Origin: an uncultured Eubacterium sp.
Lineage (GTDB): Bacteria > Bacillota > Clostridia > Peptostreptococcales > Anaerovoracaceae
DNA: 29,072 nucleotides
Assembly (NCBI GenBank): GCA_937900695.1
Contig: CALCFD010000002.1
Location: 1-29,072, forward strand
Direction of reading: 5' to 3'
Below are positions 9,401 to 16,291 of this stretch, one piece after another. The position numbers and the translations under genes were made by a program. Position 1 is the first letter of the stretch. Each line of letters opens with the position of its first letter. Under the pieces are notes generated by a model. The model saw only the letters and a list, made by a program, of their open reading frames with translations. It did not search any database and had not been told where the DNA came from.

Positions 9401-9887
9401 TGTTGATGGTGCGTTGTTAGGAACTGCGTACCATTCAATAATGGAATTTTTAGATTTTAAAGAGGCTACAAGTAAAGGAATGTCGTATATAAAAGAGATT
9501 ATGGATAACCTTGTAGAAAATAATGTAATAGATCAAGCTTTAGTTAGCTCAATTGATTTAACTAAAATAGATAAGTTCTTTAGAAATGATATTGGTATAA
9601 GGGCCACTAAAAACAATTGTGTTAAAGAAAAAATGTTTACTATGCTTCATAATGTTGATGGTGTTGAAACGATGGTACAGGGTATAATCGACTGTTATTT
9701 TGAGGAGGATAATCAGCTAGTTATAATAGACTATAAATCAAACTATGATACTGAAAATATAGAAGGCAAATATAGTGAACAATTAGCAATGTATAAAAAA
9801 GTATTAGAAGAGGCTACCGGTAAAAAAGTAAAAGAAGCATATCTATATTTATTTGAAAATAATCAAGCCCTTTTAATTAATTGTTAA
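6453..9887 (+). CDS. addA: ATP-dependent helicase-nuclease subunit A (AddA)
   Basis: The UvrD-like helicase and nuclease subunit of AddAB, which resects double-strand breaks and loads RecA. The 1144-residue product starts with the Q-motif and Walker A (AAAGSGKT, K28). It continues with Walker B DEYQDS (391-396), GDIKQSIYRFR, the motif V block HKSKGLEYP and motif VI LYVAMTRAKDRL. The RecB-like nuclease is C-terminal with H994, D1080 and D1093-Y-K1095, so both activities look intact. It is somewhat shorter than B. subtilis AddA (about 1230). The ATG has AAAGGA eight bases upstream. The partner gene addB usually lies directly upstream in Firmicutes but is not in this window; the gene before is gpmI. 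A strong terminator follows 30 bases after the stop. Confidence 0.96.
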   Translation: MKWTDKQLKAIETRNQNILVSAAAGSGKTAVLVERILRLVLEENINVNELLVVTFTKAAASEMKQKLIKAIKNRLTEGKGNVEFLRKQLELMPKALISTFHSFALDVIRNYYYVIDINPSLKIADEIEAELLKNKALDEVFENEFNREDNDDFIEFLNAYSSHKNENKVKETILSLYNRIMAMPKPYKWIKDAVDGMDVYKGDYKMTELYSLIISDIKGSLNRAFEYKVAAIDTLKEYGLERLALNQKTDLDYIDNIIKLMDTDKVDVAFDMINEYKSKVLRANKDEKDTYEMIKDTVAAFRKNSNEELKYIKNYYMATDLDRLFLDIYETKPRLEVLKNLILKFDDLYKQFKEDKKLMDFNDIEHFAIDILENDDVASEYREKIKYIFIDEYQDSNFLQEVIIDKIKRDNNLFLVGDIKQSIYRFRLAEPSIFQNRYAQYKDVTNVNSTKIDLNQNFRSKKPVLDFVNGLFKFIMDGYDDDAALYLGAKSKEEFNFKTELYLVNREKSLIAEDEVDEELLDLKAAQVEAIMTVKRIKELIGTSYYDHKEDKVKTVSYKDIVILMRGIKKWGDIFQDVLTQNDVPVYLNNNSGYFESLEINLLVDLLKVIDNSSQDIPLIGVLKSSVFNFTIDELIEIRLLNKYTEFNKVFKLYISKGESQELREKCKNALYKIKQWKELARFEPIESFVWKLIRDSGIYFYAASLTNGKQRQLNLRTFLDKTSDYSKTGDNSIYGLLEYIGRVKENAQVGQDSLLSEEDDTVQITTIHKSKGLEYPIVIIPGTTKKFNFTKISDMGTSHKDLGIGLSYVDKDHRIKRNTLLQRTIININKREELEEELRILYVAMTRAKDRLIIIGSAKDSSIYENRLKIDKYQSICYMDLIYPYMDKNTVYTHILDVTSLGEYVSENPYSFSKNRNLKKFIRNTKKIELDEIENIAKRIDYKYPYPEALETKSKYGVTELIKKNKPFEPKKSKKKKHNKNNVDGALLGTAYHSIMEFLDFKEATSKGMSYIKEIMDNLVENNVIDQALVSSIDLTKIDKFFRNDIGIRATKNNCVKEKMFTMLHNVDGVETMVQGIIDCYFEEDNQLVIIDYKSNYDTENIEGKYSEQLAMYKKVLEEATGKKVKEAYLYLFENNQALLINC

Positions 9888-9918
9888 TACCTTTGTTTAA
9901 ATCAAATATCAAAATATT

Positions 9919-9957
9919 AAAGCAGCGTAGCAGTTTTTAGACTGCTACGCTGCTTTT
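9919..9957. terminator. Bidirectional terminator between addA and the transporter gene
   Basis: A perfect 16-bp stem (9919-9934 with 9941-9956) and 6-base loop. It lies between two convergent genes and is flanked by TTTT on the plus side and by AT-rich sequence on the minus side. Confidence 0.9.
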
Positions 9958-9990
9958 ATACTAAATAATAGAGAGTTGTTTTAAAGCAGA

Positions 9991-11172
9991 TTATTTATCT
10001 ATTTTATTTCTTTTGTTGATGTTTTTAACACCTAAAATCCAAAGTGGTATAATAACAAAAATCCAATTGTAAATACCAAGGTACTTGTATGCAACTTGAA
10101 CAACCCACATTAATCCTAAGTTTGATATTGCATAAGCAATTAATAAGAACACAATAGCTATAATAGCTTTTGGTAGGGTACGGTTTTCTCTATTCTTAAA
10201 AATATAAGGGTTAACTCTTTCTACTATTCCAAATGCAAATCCAACAGCAGTTGTTATAAGAGCTAAGAATAGTAAGATTGGATAAATAATCTCTAGTATC
10301 TTAGAATCTAAATGGTTTACAATCCATACAGTAGGAAGTAATTTAGCTTCTGGATCATTGTAAACTTCAGGCATTCCTGAGAAGATTAGGAAACATATGC
10401 CAACAAGCATAATTGCATTGATAATATAGCCCGTAATCATGGCACCTTTTGATTCTTTTTTACATGTTGCACCGCTAAATGAAGAAGCTATACCACCTAT
10501 AGCTGTAACTTGGAAACCAGCATAAGTTAATGCCCATAGGAATGCATTTCCAAGAGAACCTTTAACAGTTGTATTGCTATTACCTGTTATATCCCATTTT
10601 GATGCTTCAGGATTAACGTATCCTTGATTAAATAGATCAACGATGTTTGGCATAAATTTAACAAGACCCATGATAAGTATGATTGCTATGATAACAAGGA
10701 TACCAACAGTCATGATAATAGCATTTTTTCTAACTATAGAAGCTCCAAATATACAAATTATGATTACTACTGCAAACATAATTACAGAACCTACAAACGT
10801 AGGAATATTAAATGTTTGTGCTATTAAATTAGCACCTGATGCAATTGAAGCTGCGGTAGCAGAAATAGCAGTAATGACAATACCGATGTCCATCATTACA
10901 GAAAAGAATTTACCAAATGGCTCAGTAGCTAGTTTTGACCATCCGTCATAATTCCAAGTATTAGTTTGTCTTGCGCTTTCGATACCTACATAAAATGTAA
11001 AAGCTACAATTGCCATTGAGATTAATGGCATTAGTGGTCCAAACCACCCATGATTAGCAAAGTACTGTAATTCTTGTGTACCAGAAGCAAATCCAGCACC
11101 GCAGTGTGTTGAAAACCATACAGCTGCAGTACCAAGGCTTACACTTGTAAAATATTTATTTTTTTGGTACAT
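9991..11172 (-). CDS. YkvI-type membrane protein, LeuT-fold amino-acid transporter family
   Basis: A 393-residue integral membrane protein with about ten or eleven hydrophobic helices and a basic C-terminal tail. Near the N-terminus, helix 1 contains the broken-helix motif GAGFASG (about 25-31), as in amino-acid/sodium symporters of the LeuT fold. The overall pattern matches the YkvI family. The substrate cannot be read from sequence. Its position beside a divergent LysR gene, with glutamate dehydrogenase beyond, suggests an amino acid or related anion (inference). The ATG at 11172 has TAAGGAGG eight bases upstream. It is transcribed alone and shares its terminator with addA. Confidence 0.8.
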   Translation of the reverse strand: MYQKNKYFTSVSLGTAAVWFSTHCGAGFASGTQELQYFANHGWFGPLMPLISMAIVAFTFYVGIESARQTNTWNYDGWSKLATEPFGKFFSVMMDIGIVITAISATAASIASGANLIAQTFNIPTFVGSVIMFAVVIIICIFGASIVRKNAIIMTVGILVIIAIILIMGLVKFMPNIVDLFNQGYVNPEASKWDITGNSNTTVKGSLGNAFLWALTYAGFQVTAIGGIASSFSGATCKKESKGAMITGYIINAIMLVGICFLIFSGMPEVYNDPEAKLLPTVWIVNHLDSKILEIIYPILLFLALITTAVGFAFGIVERVNPYIFKNRENRTLPKAIIAIVFLLIAYAISNLGLMWVVQVAYKYLGIYNWIFVIIPLWILGVKNINKRNKIDK

Positions 11173-11205
11173 AATAAAATCCTCCTTATATAATAATATG
11201 ATTTT

Positions 11206-11211
11206 ATTATA
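11206..11211 (-). promoter_or_regulatory. Candidate -10 element for the transporter gene
   Basis: TATAAT on the minus strand, 34 bases before the ATG; the -35 is weak. The dyad at 11223-11233 falls where the -35 and spacer would be. Confidence 0.5.
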
Positions 11212-11222
11212 TGAGGATCTAC

Positions 11223-11233
11223 ATATCGGATAT
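11223..11233. promoter_or_regulatory. Candidate LysR operator (ATATC-G-GATAT dyad)
   Basis: A perfect 5-bp dyad in the 130-base divergent region between transporter and lysR, centred near -28 of the predicted transporter start and about -63 of the lysR start. LysR proteins usually bind such divergent regions, but the AT content makes chance dyads common. Confidence 0.35.
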
Positions 11234-11275
11234 ATTGATTATTTTATGCATATTTTAGTAAAAAAAGCGATAATA

Positions 11276-11284
11276 TGTTAAAAT
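11276..11284 (+). promoter_or_regulatory. Candidate extended -10 promoter for lysR
   Basis: TGTTAAAAT matches the extended -10 with one mismatch in the hexamer; no clear -35. It would start transcription near 11291, leaving a leader of about 15 bases. Confidence 0.35.
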
Positions 11285-11305
11285 ATTGTCATACGGAGGT
11301 GAATG

Positions 11306-12238
11306 ATGAGAATAGATCAATTAAATCAATTTGTAAAGATTGTAGAACTTAAATCTATTAGTAAAGCTGCACTTGAACTAAATATGGCACAGTCTACTTT
11401 AAGTAGTTCTATGAAAAATCTTGAAGAAAAACTAGGGTGCAATATATTTATGAAGAAAGGAAGAAACATTATAATTACTCCACAAGGAGAAGCTATATAT
11501 ACCCATTCAAAGATAATTTTACAAGAAATGGAATTGATGAAAAAAACAACTAAAGATTTGTTGCAAAAACAAAATATCTTATCGATTTCAAATTGTTTTA
11601 CTATTTTAGGTAAGGATGCTATTACTGATTTGTATAAGAAGCATGGCAATAAAAATTTGAAAATTAAAATTGAAGATTGTGCGATTAATAATATTATTGA
11701 AAATGTTTCAAATGGAGTAAGTGAAATTGGTATTATTAGATTTCCAAAAGAGAAAAAAGAAGCATTTAAGAAAGTACTTCTTTTAAAGGGATTGGAATAT
11801 CAGGTTTTAGCAACTGAAAATGCATGTATTGTTGTAGGTAAAAATAATCCTTTATATTATATCGAAGCTGATAAAATATCAGTTGAGCATATAAGGGATA
11901 TGAAATTTACAGTTAATTATACTGAAATGATGGATAATATTTGGATGGGTTTTTTTAAAAAATTAGGTATCACTAAGATTAGCATCGCAGCTGCAAATGT
12001 TGGCAATATTATGGATATTGTTAGGAAAACAGATTTGGCTTCTATAGATACTAGAAAGGATCATACTCACCTTGATTGGTATGAAGATGTTAGATATATT
12101 GAAATTACACCATCTGAAGAACGTGAATTAGGGTATATTAAATTGACTGGAACAAGACTTTCGGAAATTGGAGAAGAGTATATAAATATTTTACAGGAGA
12201 GAATAGACAGTTGGAATATATATAAAAATACGATATAG
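11306..12238 (+). CDS. LysR-family transcriptional regulator
   Basis: A 310-residue DNA-binding regulator. Residues 1-60 form the LysR winged helix-turn-helix (LNQFVKIVELKSISKAAL, then the recognition helix around MAQSTLSSSMKNLEEKLG). The usual GR-x-x-x-TPQGE hinge and a divergent periplasmic-binding-protein-like effector domain follow. Two adjacent ATGs exist. The second (11306) is five bases from GGAGGT, the first only two, so the second is preferred. It is divergent from the transporter and is followed, beyond a shared terminator, by the convergent gdhA. The classical LysR arrangement makes the transporter the likely target. The dyad upstream of gdhA suggests that gene as a second target (inference). 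The inducer is unknown. Confidence 0.9.
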   Translation: MRIDQLNQFVKIVELKSISKAALELNMAQSTLSSSMKNLEEKLGCNIFMKKGRNIIITPQGEAIYTHSKIILQEMELMKKTTKDLLQKQNILSISNCFTILGKDAITDLYKKHGNKNLKIKIEDCAINNIIENVSNGVSEIGIIRFPKEKKEAFKKVLLLKGLEYQVLATENACIVVGKNNPLYYIEADKISVEHIRDMKFTVNYTEMMDNIWMGFFKKLGITKISIAAANVGNIMDIVRKTDLASIDTRKDHTHLDWYEDVRYIEITPSEERELGYIKLTGTRLSEIGEEYINILQERIDSWNIYKNTI

Positions 12239-12249
12239 TTTTATAATTT

Positions 12250-12284
12250 AAAAGGACTGGTCGAATTATCAACCAGTCCTTTTT
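12250..12284. terminator. Bidirectional terminator between lysR and gdhA
   Basis: A perfect 12-bp stem (12250-12261 with 12272-12283), a 10-base loop and short T-runs on both strands, between two convergent genes. Confidence 0.88.
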
Positions 12285-12335
12285 AGTTATCTAATTTTGT
12301 TTTCTTTCGATTGACTTTTTGCGGTTATCGATAGA

Positions 12336-13682
12336 TTAGCAAACTCCCTGAGCGATCATAGCGTCAGCAACCTTTAAGAAACCAGCGATGTTAGCACCAG
12401 CAACTAGGTTGTAGCCAAATCCATATTCTTCAGCAGCATCTTTACATGCTTTGTGGATGTTAACCATGATGTCTTTTAGCTGAGCATGAACCTGTTCAGG
12501 TGAGAATACTGTTTTACCAGCGTTCTGCCCCATTTCGATACATGAGCAAGCTACACCACCAGCGTTAGCAGCCTTTGAAGGTCCTACTACTACGCCCTTA
12601 TCCTGTAGGTAAGCGATAGCTTCGTTAGTTGAAGACATGTTTGAACCTTCGCATAGGAACTTACATCCGTTAGCAACCATTGTTTCAGCATCTTCGATTC
12701 TGATTTCGTTCTGAGTAGCACATGGGATGTATAGGTCAGCCTTAACTTCCCAAGGTTTCTTACCAGCTACGAACTTAGCTTCTGGATATTTTTCTGCGTA
12801 TGGTGAGCAGATGTTCTTACCAGAACTTCTTAGTTCTAGCATGTAATCAACTTTATCACCAGAAACACCAGTTTCGTCAAGGATGTATCCATCTGGACCA
12901 GAAATAGTGATTACTTTAGCTCCTAATTCGTTTAGCTTCATAACTGTACCCCAAGATACGTTACCGAATCCTGAAACTGCTACAGTCTTTCCAGCTAGTT
13001 TTTCGCCGCAAGCTTCTAGCATTTCGTTTGCATAGTAAACGATACCATAACCAGTAGCTTCAGTTCTTCCGTTTAGACCACCCCAAGTTAGGCCTTTACC
13101 AGTTAGAACGCCTTCATATCTGTTTACAAGTTTCTTGTACTGTCCAAACATGTAACCGATTTCTCTAGCGCCTACACCTAGGTCTCCAGCAGGAACGTCA
13201 GTTGAAGGTCCGATGTGTCTGTATAGTTCGTTGATGAACGCCTGACAGAATCTCATGATTTCAGCATCTGATTTTCCGTTTGGATCGAAGTCAGCTCCAC
13301 CTTTACCACCACCGATAGGTAGACCAGTTAAGCTGTTTTTGAAGATCTGTTCGAATCCTAAGAATTTAATGATACCAGGATATACGTTTGGTGCAAATCT
13401 TAGACCACCTTTGTAAGGTCCGATTGCGCTGTTGAACTGATATCTGTATCCTTTGTTAACCTGGATTTTACCATTGTCATCAACCCAAGTAATTTTGAAA
13501 GTGATACCTCTTTCAGGTTCTACTATTCTTTCAAGAATAGCATGTTCTTCGTATTCTGGATGTGCTTCGATAACTGGTGCTAGTGAACGAAGTACTTCTT
13601 CTACTGTCTGATGAAATTCAACTTCACCAGGGTTGTTCTTTTTACAATCTTCGATAACTCTTTCAATGTACTGATTTGACAT
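12336..13682 (-). CDS. gdhA: Glutamate dehydrogenase, hexameric
   Basis: Interconverts glutamate with 2-oxoglutarate and ammonia. The 448-residue length is that of the small hexameric class. Expected active-site residues are in place: K91 (PYKGG), K115, K127 (GGGKGG) and D167 (PAGDLG), with the dinucleotide loop SGFGNVSWG (237-245). The sequence resembles the NAD-dependent Clostridium symbiosum enzyme, including SGPDGYI after the second strand, so NAD use and a catabolic role are likely, but cofactor choice is not certain. The ATG follows AAGGAG by nine bases. Codon choice is richer in C-ending codons (AAC, TAC, ATC, TTC) than in neighbouring genes, which together with a consensus-like promoter suggests high expression rather than foreign origin. 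Confidence 0.96.
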   Translation of the reverse strand: MSNQYIERVIEDCKKNNPGEVEFHQTVEEVLRSLAPVIEAHPEYEEHAILERIVEPERGITFKITWVDDNGKIQVNKGYRYQFNSAIGPYKGGLRFAPNVYPGIIKFLGFEQIFKNSLTGLPIGGGKGGADFDPNGKSDAEIMRFCQAFINELYRHIGPSTDVPAGDLGVGAREIGYMFGQYKKLVNRYEGVLTGKGLTWGGLNGRTEATGYGIVYYANEMLEACGEKLAGKTVAVSGFGNVSWGTVMKLNELGAKVITISGPDGYILDETGVSGDKVDYMLELRSSGKNICSPYAEKYPEAKFVAGKKPWEVKADLYIPCATQNEIRIEDAETMVANGCKFLCEGSNMSSTNEAIAYLQDKGVVVGPSKAANAGGVACSCIEMGQNAGKTVFSPEQVHAQLKDIMVNIHKACKDAAEEYGFGYNLVAGANIAGFLKVADAMIAQGVC

Positions 13683-13741
13683 TTTTCTCGTCTCCTTAAT
13701 TTTAATTTAGAATTTTTAAATTAGATATATTTAACAATTAA

Positions 13742-13770
13742 ATAATACCATTTACTTAGCAAACCGTCAA
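13742..13770 (-). promoter_or_regulatory. Strong sigma-A promoter of gdhA
   Basis: The minus strand reads TTGACG (13765-13770), exactly 17 bases, then TATTAT (13742-13747) preceded by TGG, giving both a -35 and an extended -10. The predicted start is near 13735. Confidence 0.88.
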
Positions 13771-13773
13771 CAA

Positions 13774-13792
13774 TTGTATTTAATGTATACAA
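13774..13792. promoter_or_regulatory. LysR-type dyad upstream of gdhA
   Basis: TTGTAT, 7 bases, ATACAA: a perfect 6-bp dyad containing the T-N11-A pattern of LysR boxes (T13777, A13789). It abuts the -35 and is centred near -48, where activators often bind. The neighbouring LysR gene is the obvious candidate. Confidence 0.5.
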
Positions 13793-13802
13793 ATTCTAGA
13801 GT

Positions 13803-13828
13803 AAAATTGCAATATTCAGAAAATTGCA
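13803..13828. repeat. 9-bp direct repeat upstream of gdhA
   Basis: AAAATTGCA occurs at 13803-13811 and again at 13820-13828, a 17-base period, flanking and partly overlapping the CodY-like box. Confidence 0.6.
13811..13825. promoter_or_regulatory. Near-perfect CodY-type box upstream of gdhA
   Basis: AATATTCAGAAAATT matches the CodY consensus AATTTTCWGAAAATT at 14 of 15 positions. It is centred near -83 of the gdhA start. CodY senses branched-chain amino acids and GTP in Firmicutes and often controls nitrogen genes. Confidence 0.55.
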
Positions 13829-13982
13829 TAAAGTGATTATGGATTTGTTATTAAATTTTTCTATCATATATTTATATAATATCTACAAAAAAATGGGAGA
13901 TAATGGTATAATTTTATTATGAAAAATATGTGAAAAGTATAAGAAGATTTCTTAAAAGATAATCGCATAATTTAATTAATTC

Positions 13983-14011
13983 TTGAAAAAAGGATATAAA
14001 AAAAGTATACT
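13983..14011 (+). promoter_or_regulatory. Sigma-A promoter of the mgtE-recJ operon
   Basis: TTGAAA (13983-13988), 17 bases, TATACT (14006-14011). The start near 14018 leaves only about 19 leader bases, so no Mg-sensing M-box riboswitch can lie in this transcript. Confidence 0.85.
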
Positions 14012-14036
14012 TTATTATGTATGAGAGGAGGGTCTG

Positions 14037-15425
14037 ATGGAAGAAAAAAGAGAATTTGAAGAGTGTATTAATAAGGTATTGCAACTAGCAAAAGATAAAA
14101 GATTTAAAGAGATCAGAGAAGAACTCCTTAGTTATAATTATGCAGATATTGGTGAAATTTTAGAAGAAGTATTAGAGGATGTAGGGATAAATGAAACTAT
14201 TATAATTTTTAGACTACTACCAAAGGATACTTCTGTTGAGGTTTTTTCATATCTTCCAACTGATGATCAGCTTAGGATTATTGAAGGCATAACAGATACA
14301 GAAATATCTTATATAATAGAAGAACTTGATTTTGATGACAAAATAGATATCTTAGAAGAATTGCCAGCAAATCTTGTAGATAAGATTTTAGAAAAGACAC
14401 CTAAAAATGAACGAAAACTAATAAATACATTTCTTAACTATCCTGAAGATTGTGCAGGAACACTGATGACACCTGACTATATAAGCTTACAGGAAAATTG
14501 GACTGTTAGGGAAGCGTTAGATTATATAAAAAAAGAAGGTATGGATTCGGAAACTATTTATACTTGTTATGTTAAATCAGCAGGTCGTAAATTAGAAGGT
14601 ATAGTATCACTTAAAACTTTAGTAATTACAGACGATAATGCATTAGTAGGTGATATAATGCACAGGGATCTAGTAGAAATCAATGTCTATGAGGACCAAG
14701 AAGAAGTTTCAGACAAATTCATGAAGTACGGCTTTATTGCCATTCCTGTTGTAGATAATGAACAAAGATTAGTCGGTATTATTACAGTAGATGATATCTT
14801 TGATGTAATTGAAGAAGAAGCAACAGAGGATATTGAGCGTATGGCAGGAGTACTTGATGATTCAGATACAGAATATTTGGATATGAGCGTATGGCAGCAT
14901 GTAAAGAATAGATTTCCGTGGTTGTTCTTTTTAATGCTTTCATATATTTTAACGGGTAGCATAATTGCTACATCAGAAGAAACGTTATCCAAAGTACCAG
15001 CTTTGATAGTATATATGCCGATGTTGATGGGTACGGGAGGTAATTCGGGTTCTCAGTCAGCAACTCTTGTAATTCGTGGACTTTCTGTTGGTGATATCGA
15101 TTTGAGAGATGCTCTAAAGGTTTTATGGAAGGAACTTAGGATTAGTATAATGATAGGTATTTCTCTTAGCGTATTAAACTTTGCGAGAGTTATGTTTGAA
15201 CAAAGAGGCAATCCTTTGCAAATACAAGTAGCATTTACGGTTTCAGTAGCTATGATTGCAATTGTAATTGCGGCTAAGTGCATAGGTAGTATGCTACCTA
15301 TTTTAGCTAAAAAAATAGGTATAGACCCAGCGCTTATGGCAAGTCCTATGATATCTTCGTTGACAGATATGGTTTCAATCGGAACATATTTGGTGTTAGC
15401 CGGTTTGTTCTTAGGAGTAATCTAG
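14037..15425 (+). CDS. mgtE: Magnesium transporter MgtE
   Basis: A Mg2+ channel whose cytosolic domains sense internal Mg. The 462 residues comprise the helical MgtE N-domain (about 1-125), two CBS domains (about 130-255), a connecting helix, and five membrane helices from about 285. Family signatures are TGGNSGSQSATLVIRGL and DPALMASPMISSLTDMVS; the last block carries the pore aspartate. AGGAGG lies five bases before the ATG. It is first in a long operon; the next gene starts 26 bases after its stop. No riboswitch is seen in the short leader, so regulation may be at protein level through the sensing domains. Confidence 0.96.
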   Translation: MEEKREFEECINKVLQLAKDKRFKEIREELLSYNYADIGEILEEVLEDVGINETIIIFRLLPKDTSVEVFSYLPTDDQLRIIEGITDTEISYIIEELDFDDKIDILEELPANLVDKILEKTPKNERKLINTFLNYPEDCAGTLMTPDYISLQENWTVREALDYIKKEGMDSETIYTCYVKSAGRKLEGIVSLKTLVITDDNALVGDIMHRDLVEINVYEDQEEVSDKFMKYGFIAIPVVDNEQRLVGIITVDDIFDVIEEEATEDIERMAGVLDDSDTEYLDMSVWQHVKNRFPWLFFLMLSYILTGSIIATSEETLSKVPALIVYMPMLMGTGGNSGSQSATLVIRGLSVGDIDLRDALKVLWKELRISIMIGISLSVLNFARVMFEQRGNPLQIQVAFTVSVAMIAIVIAAKCIGSMLPILAKKIGIDPALMASPMISSLTDMVSIGTYLVLAGLFLGVI

Positions 15426-15451
15426 GCTTCCTGTAATTGAGGTAATGTAAA

Positions 15452-16276
15452 ATGGATAAGAGTATATTAAAGATTAGAGATACCCATAGTCATAAGGGTA
15501 ATTATGGCAAAGTATTGGTTGTGGCGGGTTCAAAAGGTATGGCAGGTGCTGCTATGATGTGTGGCAAAGCTGCTATTCGTTCTGGAGCTGGTTTAGTAAA
15601 GTTTGCTGTTCCAGATGAGATTTTTACTATTTTGCAGATAGGTGTTCCAGAAGCCACATGTATGGTAAGAGATTTTGAAAATGTGGTCAATATACATGAT
15701 TTTGAGGCTATAGCATTAGGATCTGGTCTTGGTACAGGCAAATCTAATATACCAATTATTAAAAAGATTTTAAATGAATATAGAGGAAAGTTAGTAATAG
15801 ATGCAGATGGCTTAAATTGTGTTATGAAGTATTCTCTTTATGGAAACTTGACTCAGTCAAATGCTGATATTATACTTACACCTCATATGGCTGAGGCTGC
15901 AAGACTTTTGGAAATTGAAAAAATAGAATTATCTAAAAGAGAATCGGCGGCTATAGAAATACAAGAGGCTTTTAAGACTACAGTAGTAATGAAAGGCGCA
16001 AACACACTTGTAGTTACCGATAATAAGGTTTATGTAAATGATACAGGAAATCCAGGAATGGCTACTGGTGGCTCAGGAGATGTTCTTACTGGAATCATTG
16101 CAGCGCTTGCAGCACAAGGATATAGTGCATATGATGCGGCTAAAATAGGCGTTTATATACATGGTTTAGCGGGAGATATTTGTGCTGAGCAAATCGGTCA
16201 GATAGGTATGACCGCTATGGATATAGTTGATAAAGTGCCAATGGCATTTAAAATATTAAGTAACAAAGAAAAATAA
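15452..16276 (+). CDS. nnrD: ADP-dependent (S)-NAD(P)H-hydrate dehydratase
   Basis: Repairs hydrated, inactive NADH and NADPH. The 274-residue product is only the ribokinase-like dehydratase domain (YjeF C-terminal part), with the early GNYGKVLVVAGSKGM block, a DADGLN motif, TPHMAEAARL and the late catalytic NPGMATGGSGDVLTG loop. The NnrE epimerase domain, fused N-terminally in many bacteria, is absent here and not in this window. GAGG lies nine bases before the ATG. It sits 26 bases after mgtE and 15 before the transketolase gene. A link with transketolase through sugar and cofactor metabolism is conceivable but not shown. Confidence 0.93.
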   Translation: MDKSILKIRDTHSHKGNYGKVLVVAGSKGMAGAAMMCGKAAIRSGAGLVKFAVPDEIFTILQIGVPEATCMVRDFENVVNIHDFEAIALGSGLGTGKSNIPIIKKILNEYRGKLVIDADGLNCVMKYSLYGNLTQSNADIILTPHMAEAARLLEIEKIELSKRESAAIEIQEAFKTTVVMKGANTLVVTDNKVYVNDTGNPGMATGGSGDVLTGIIAALAAQGYSAYDAAKIGVYIHGLAGDICAEQIGQIGMTAMDIVDKVPMAFKILSNKEK

Positions 16277-16291
16277 GTATAGGAGAATGAA

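Larger units (their letters stand above)
13683..14036. other. 354-base divergent control region between gdhA and mgtE
   Basis: No gene seen. It holds the gdhA leader (about 53 bases), promoter, LysR-like dyad and CodY-like box in 13742-13828, and the mgtE promoter at 13983-14011. The middle part (about 13830-13980) is very AT-rich, with a possible extra extended -10 (TGGTATAAT, 13904-13912). Confidence 0.8.

Noticed and set aside
10643..10951. 102-codon plus-strand open frame opposite the transporter gene
   Set aside because: Lies wholly inside the antisense of a clear membrane-protein gene and shows low-complexity hydrophobic translation typical of a shadow; no ribosome site.
12336..13682. 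Horizontal transfer of gdhA because its codon use differs
   Set aside because: The shift is toward C-ending optimal codons as in highly expressed genes, and it has a strong promoter; no mobile-element traces nearby.
13774..13792. Reading the gdhA dyad as an ARG box
   Set aside because: The half-sites resemble TGTAT/ATACA, but the 7-base gap does not fit the shorter spacing of ARG boxes; the LysR pattern fits better.
13683..14036. A Mg or T-box riboswitch in the gdhA/mgtE spacer
   Set aside because: No T-box AGGGTGG-type core, no terminator hairpin before either gene, and leaders are too short.
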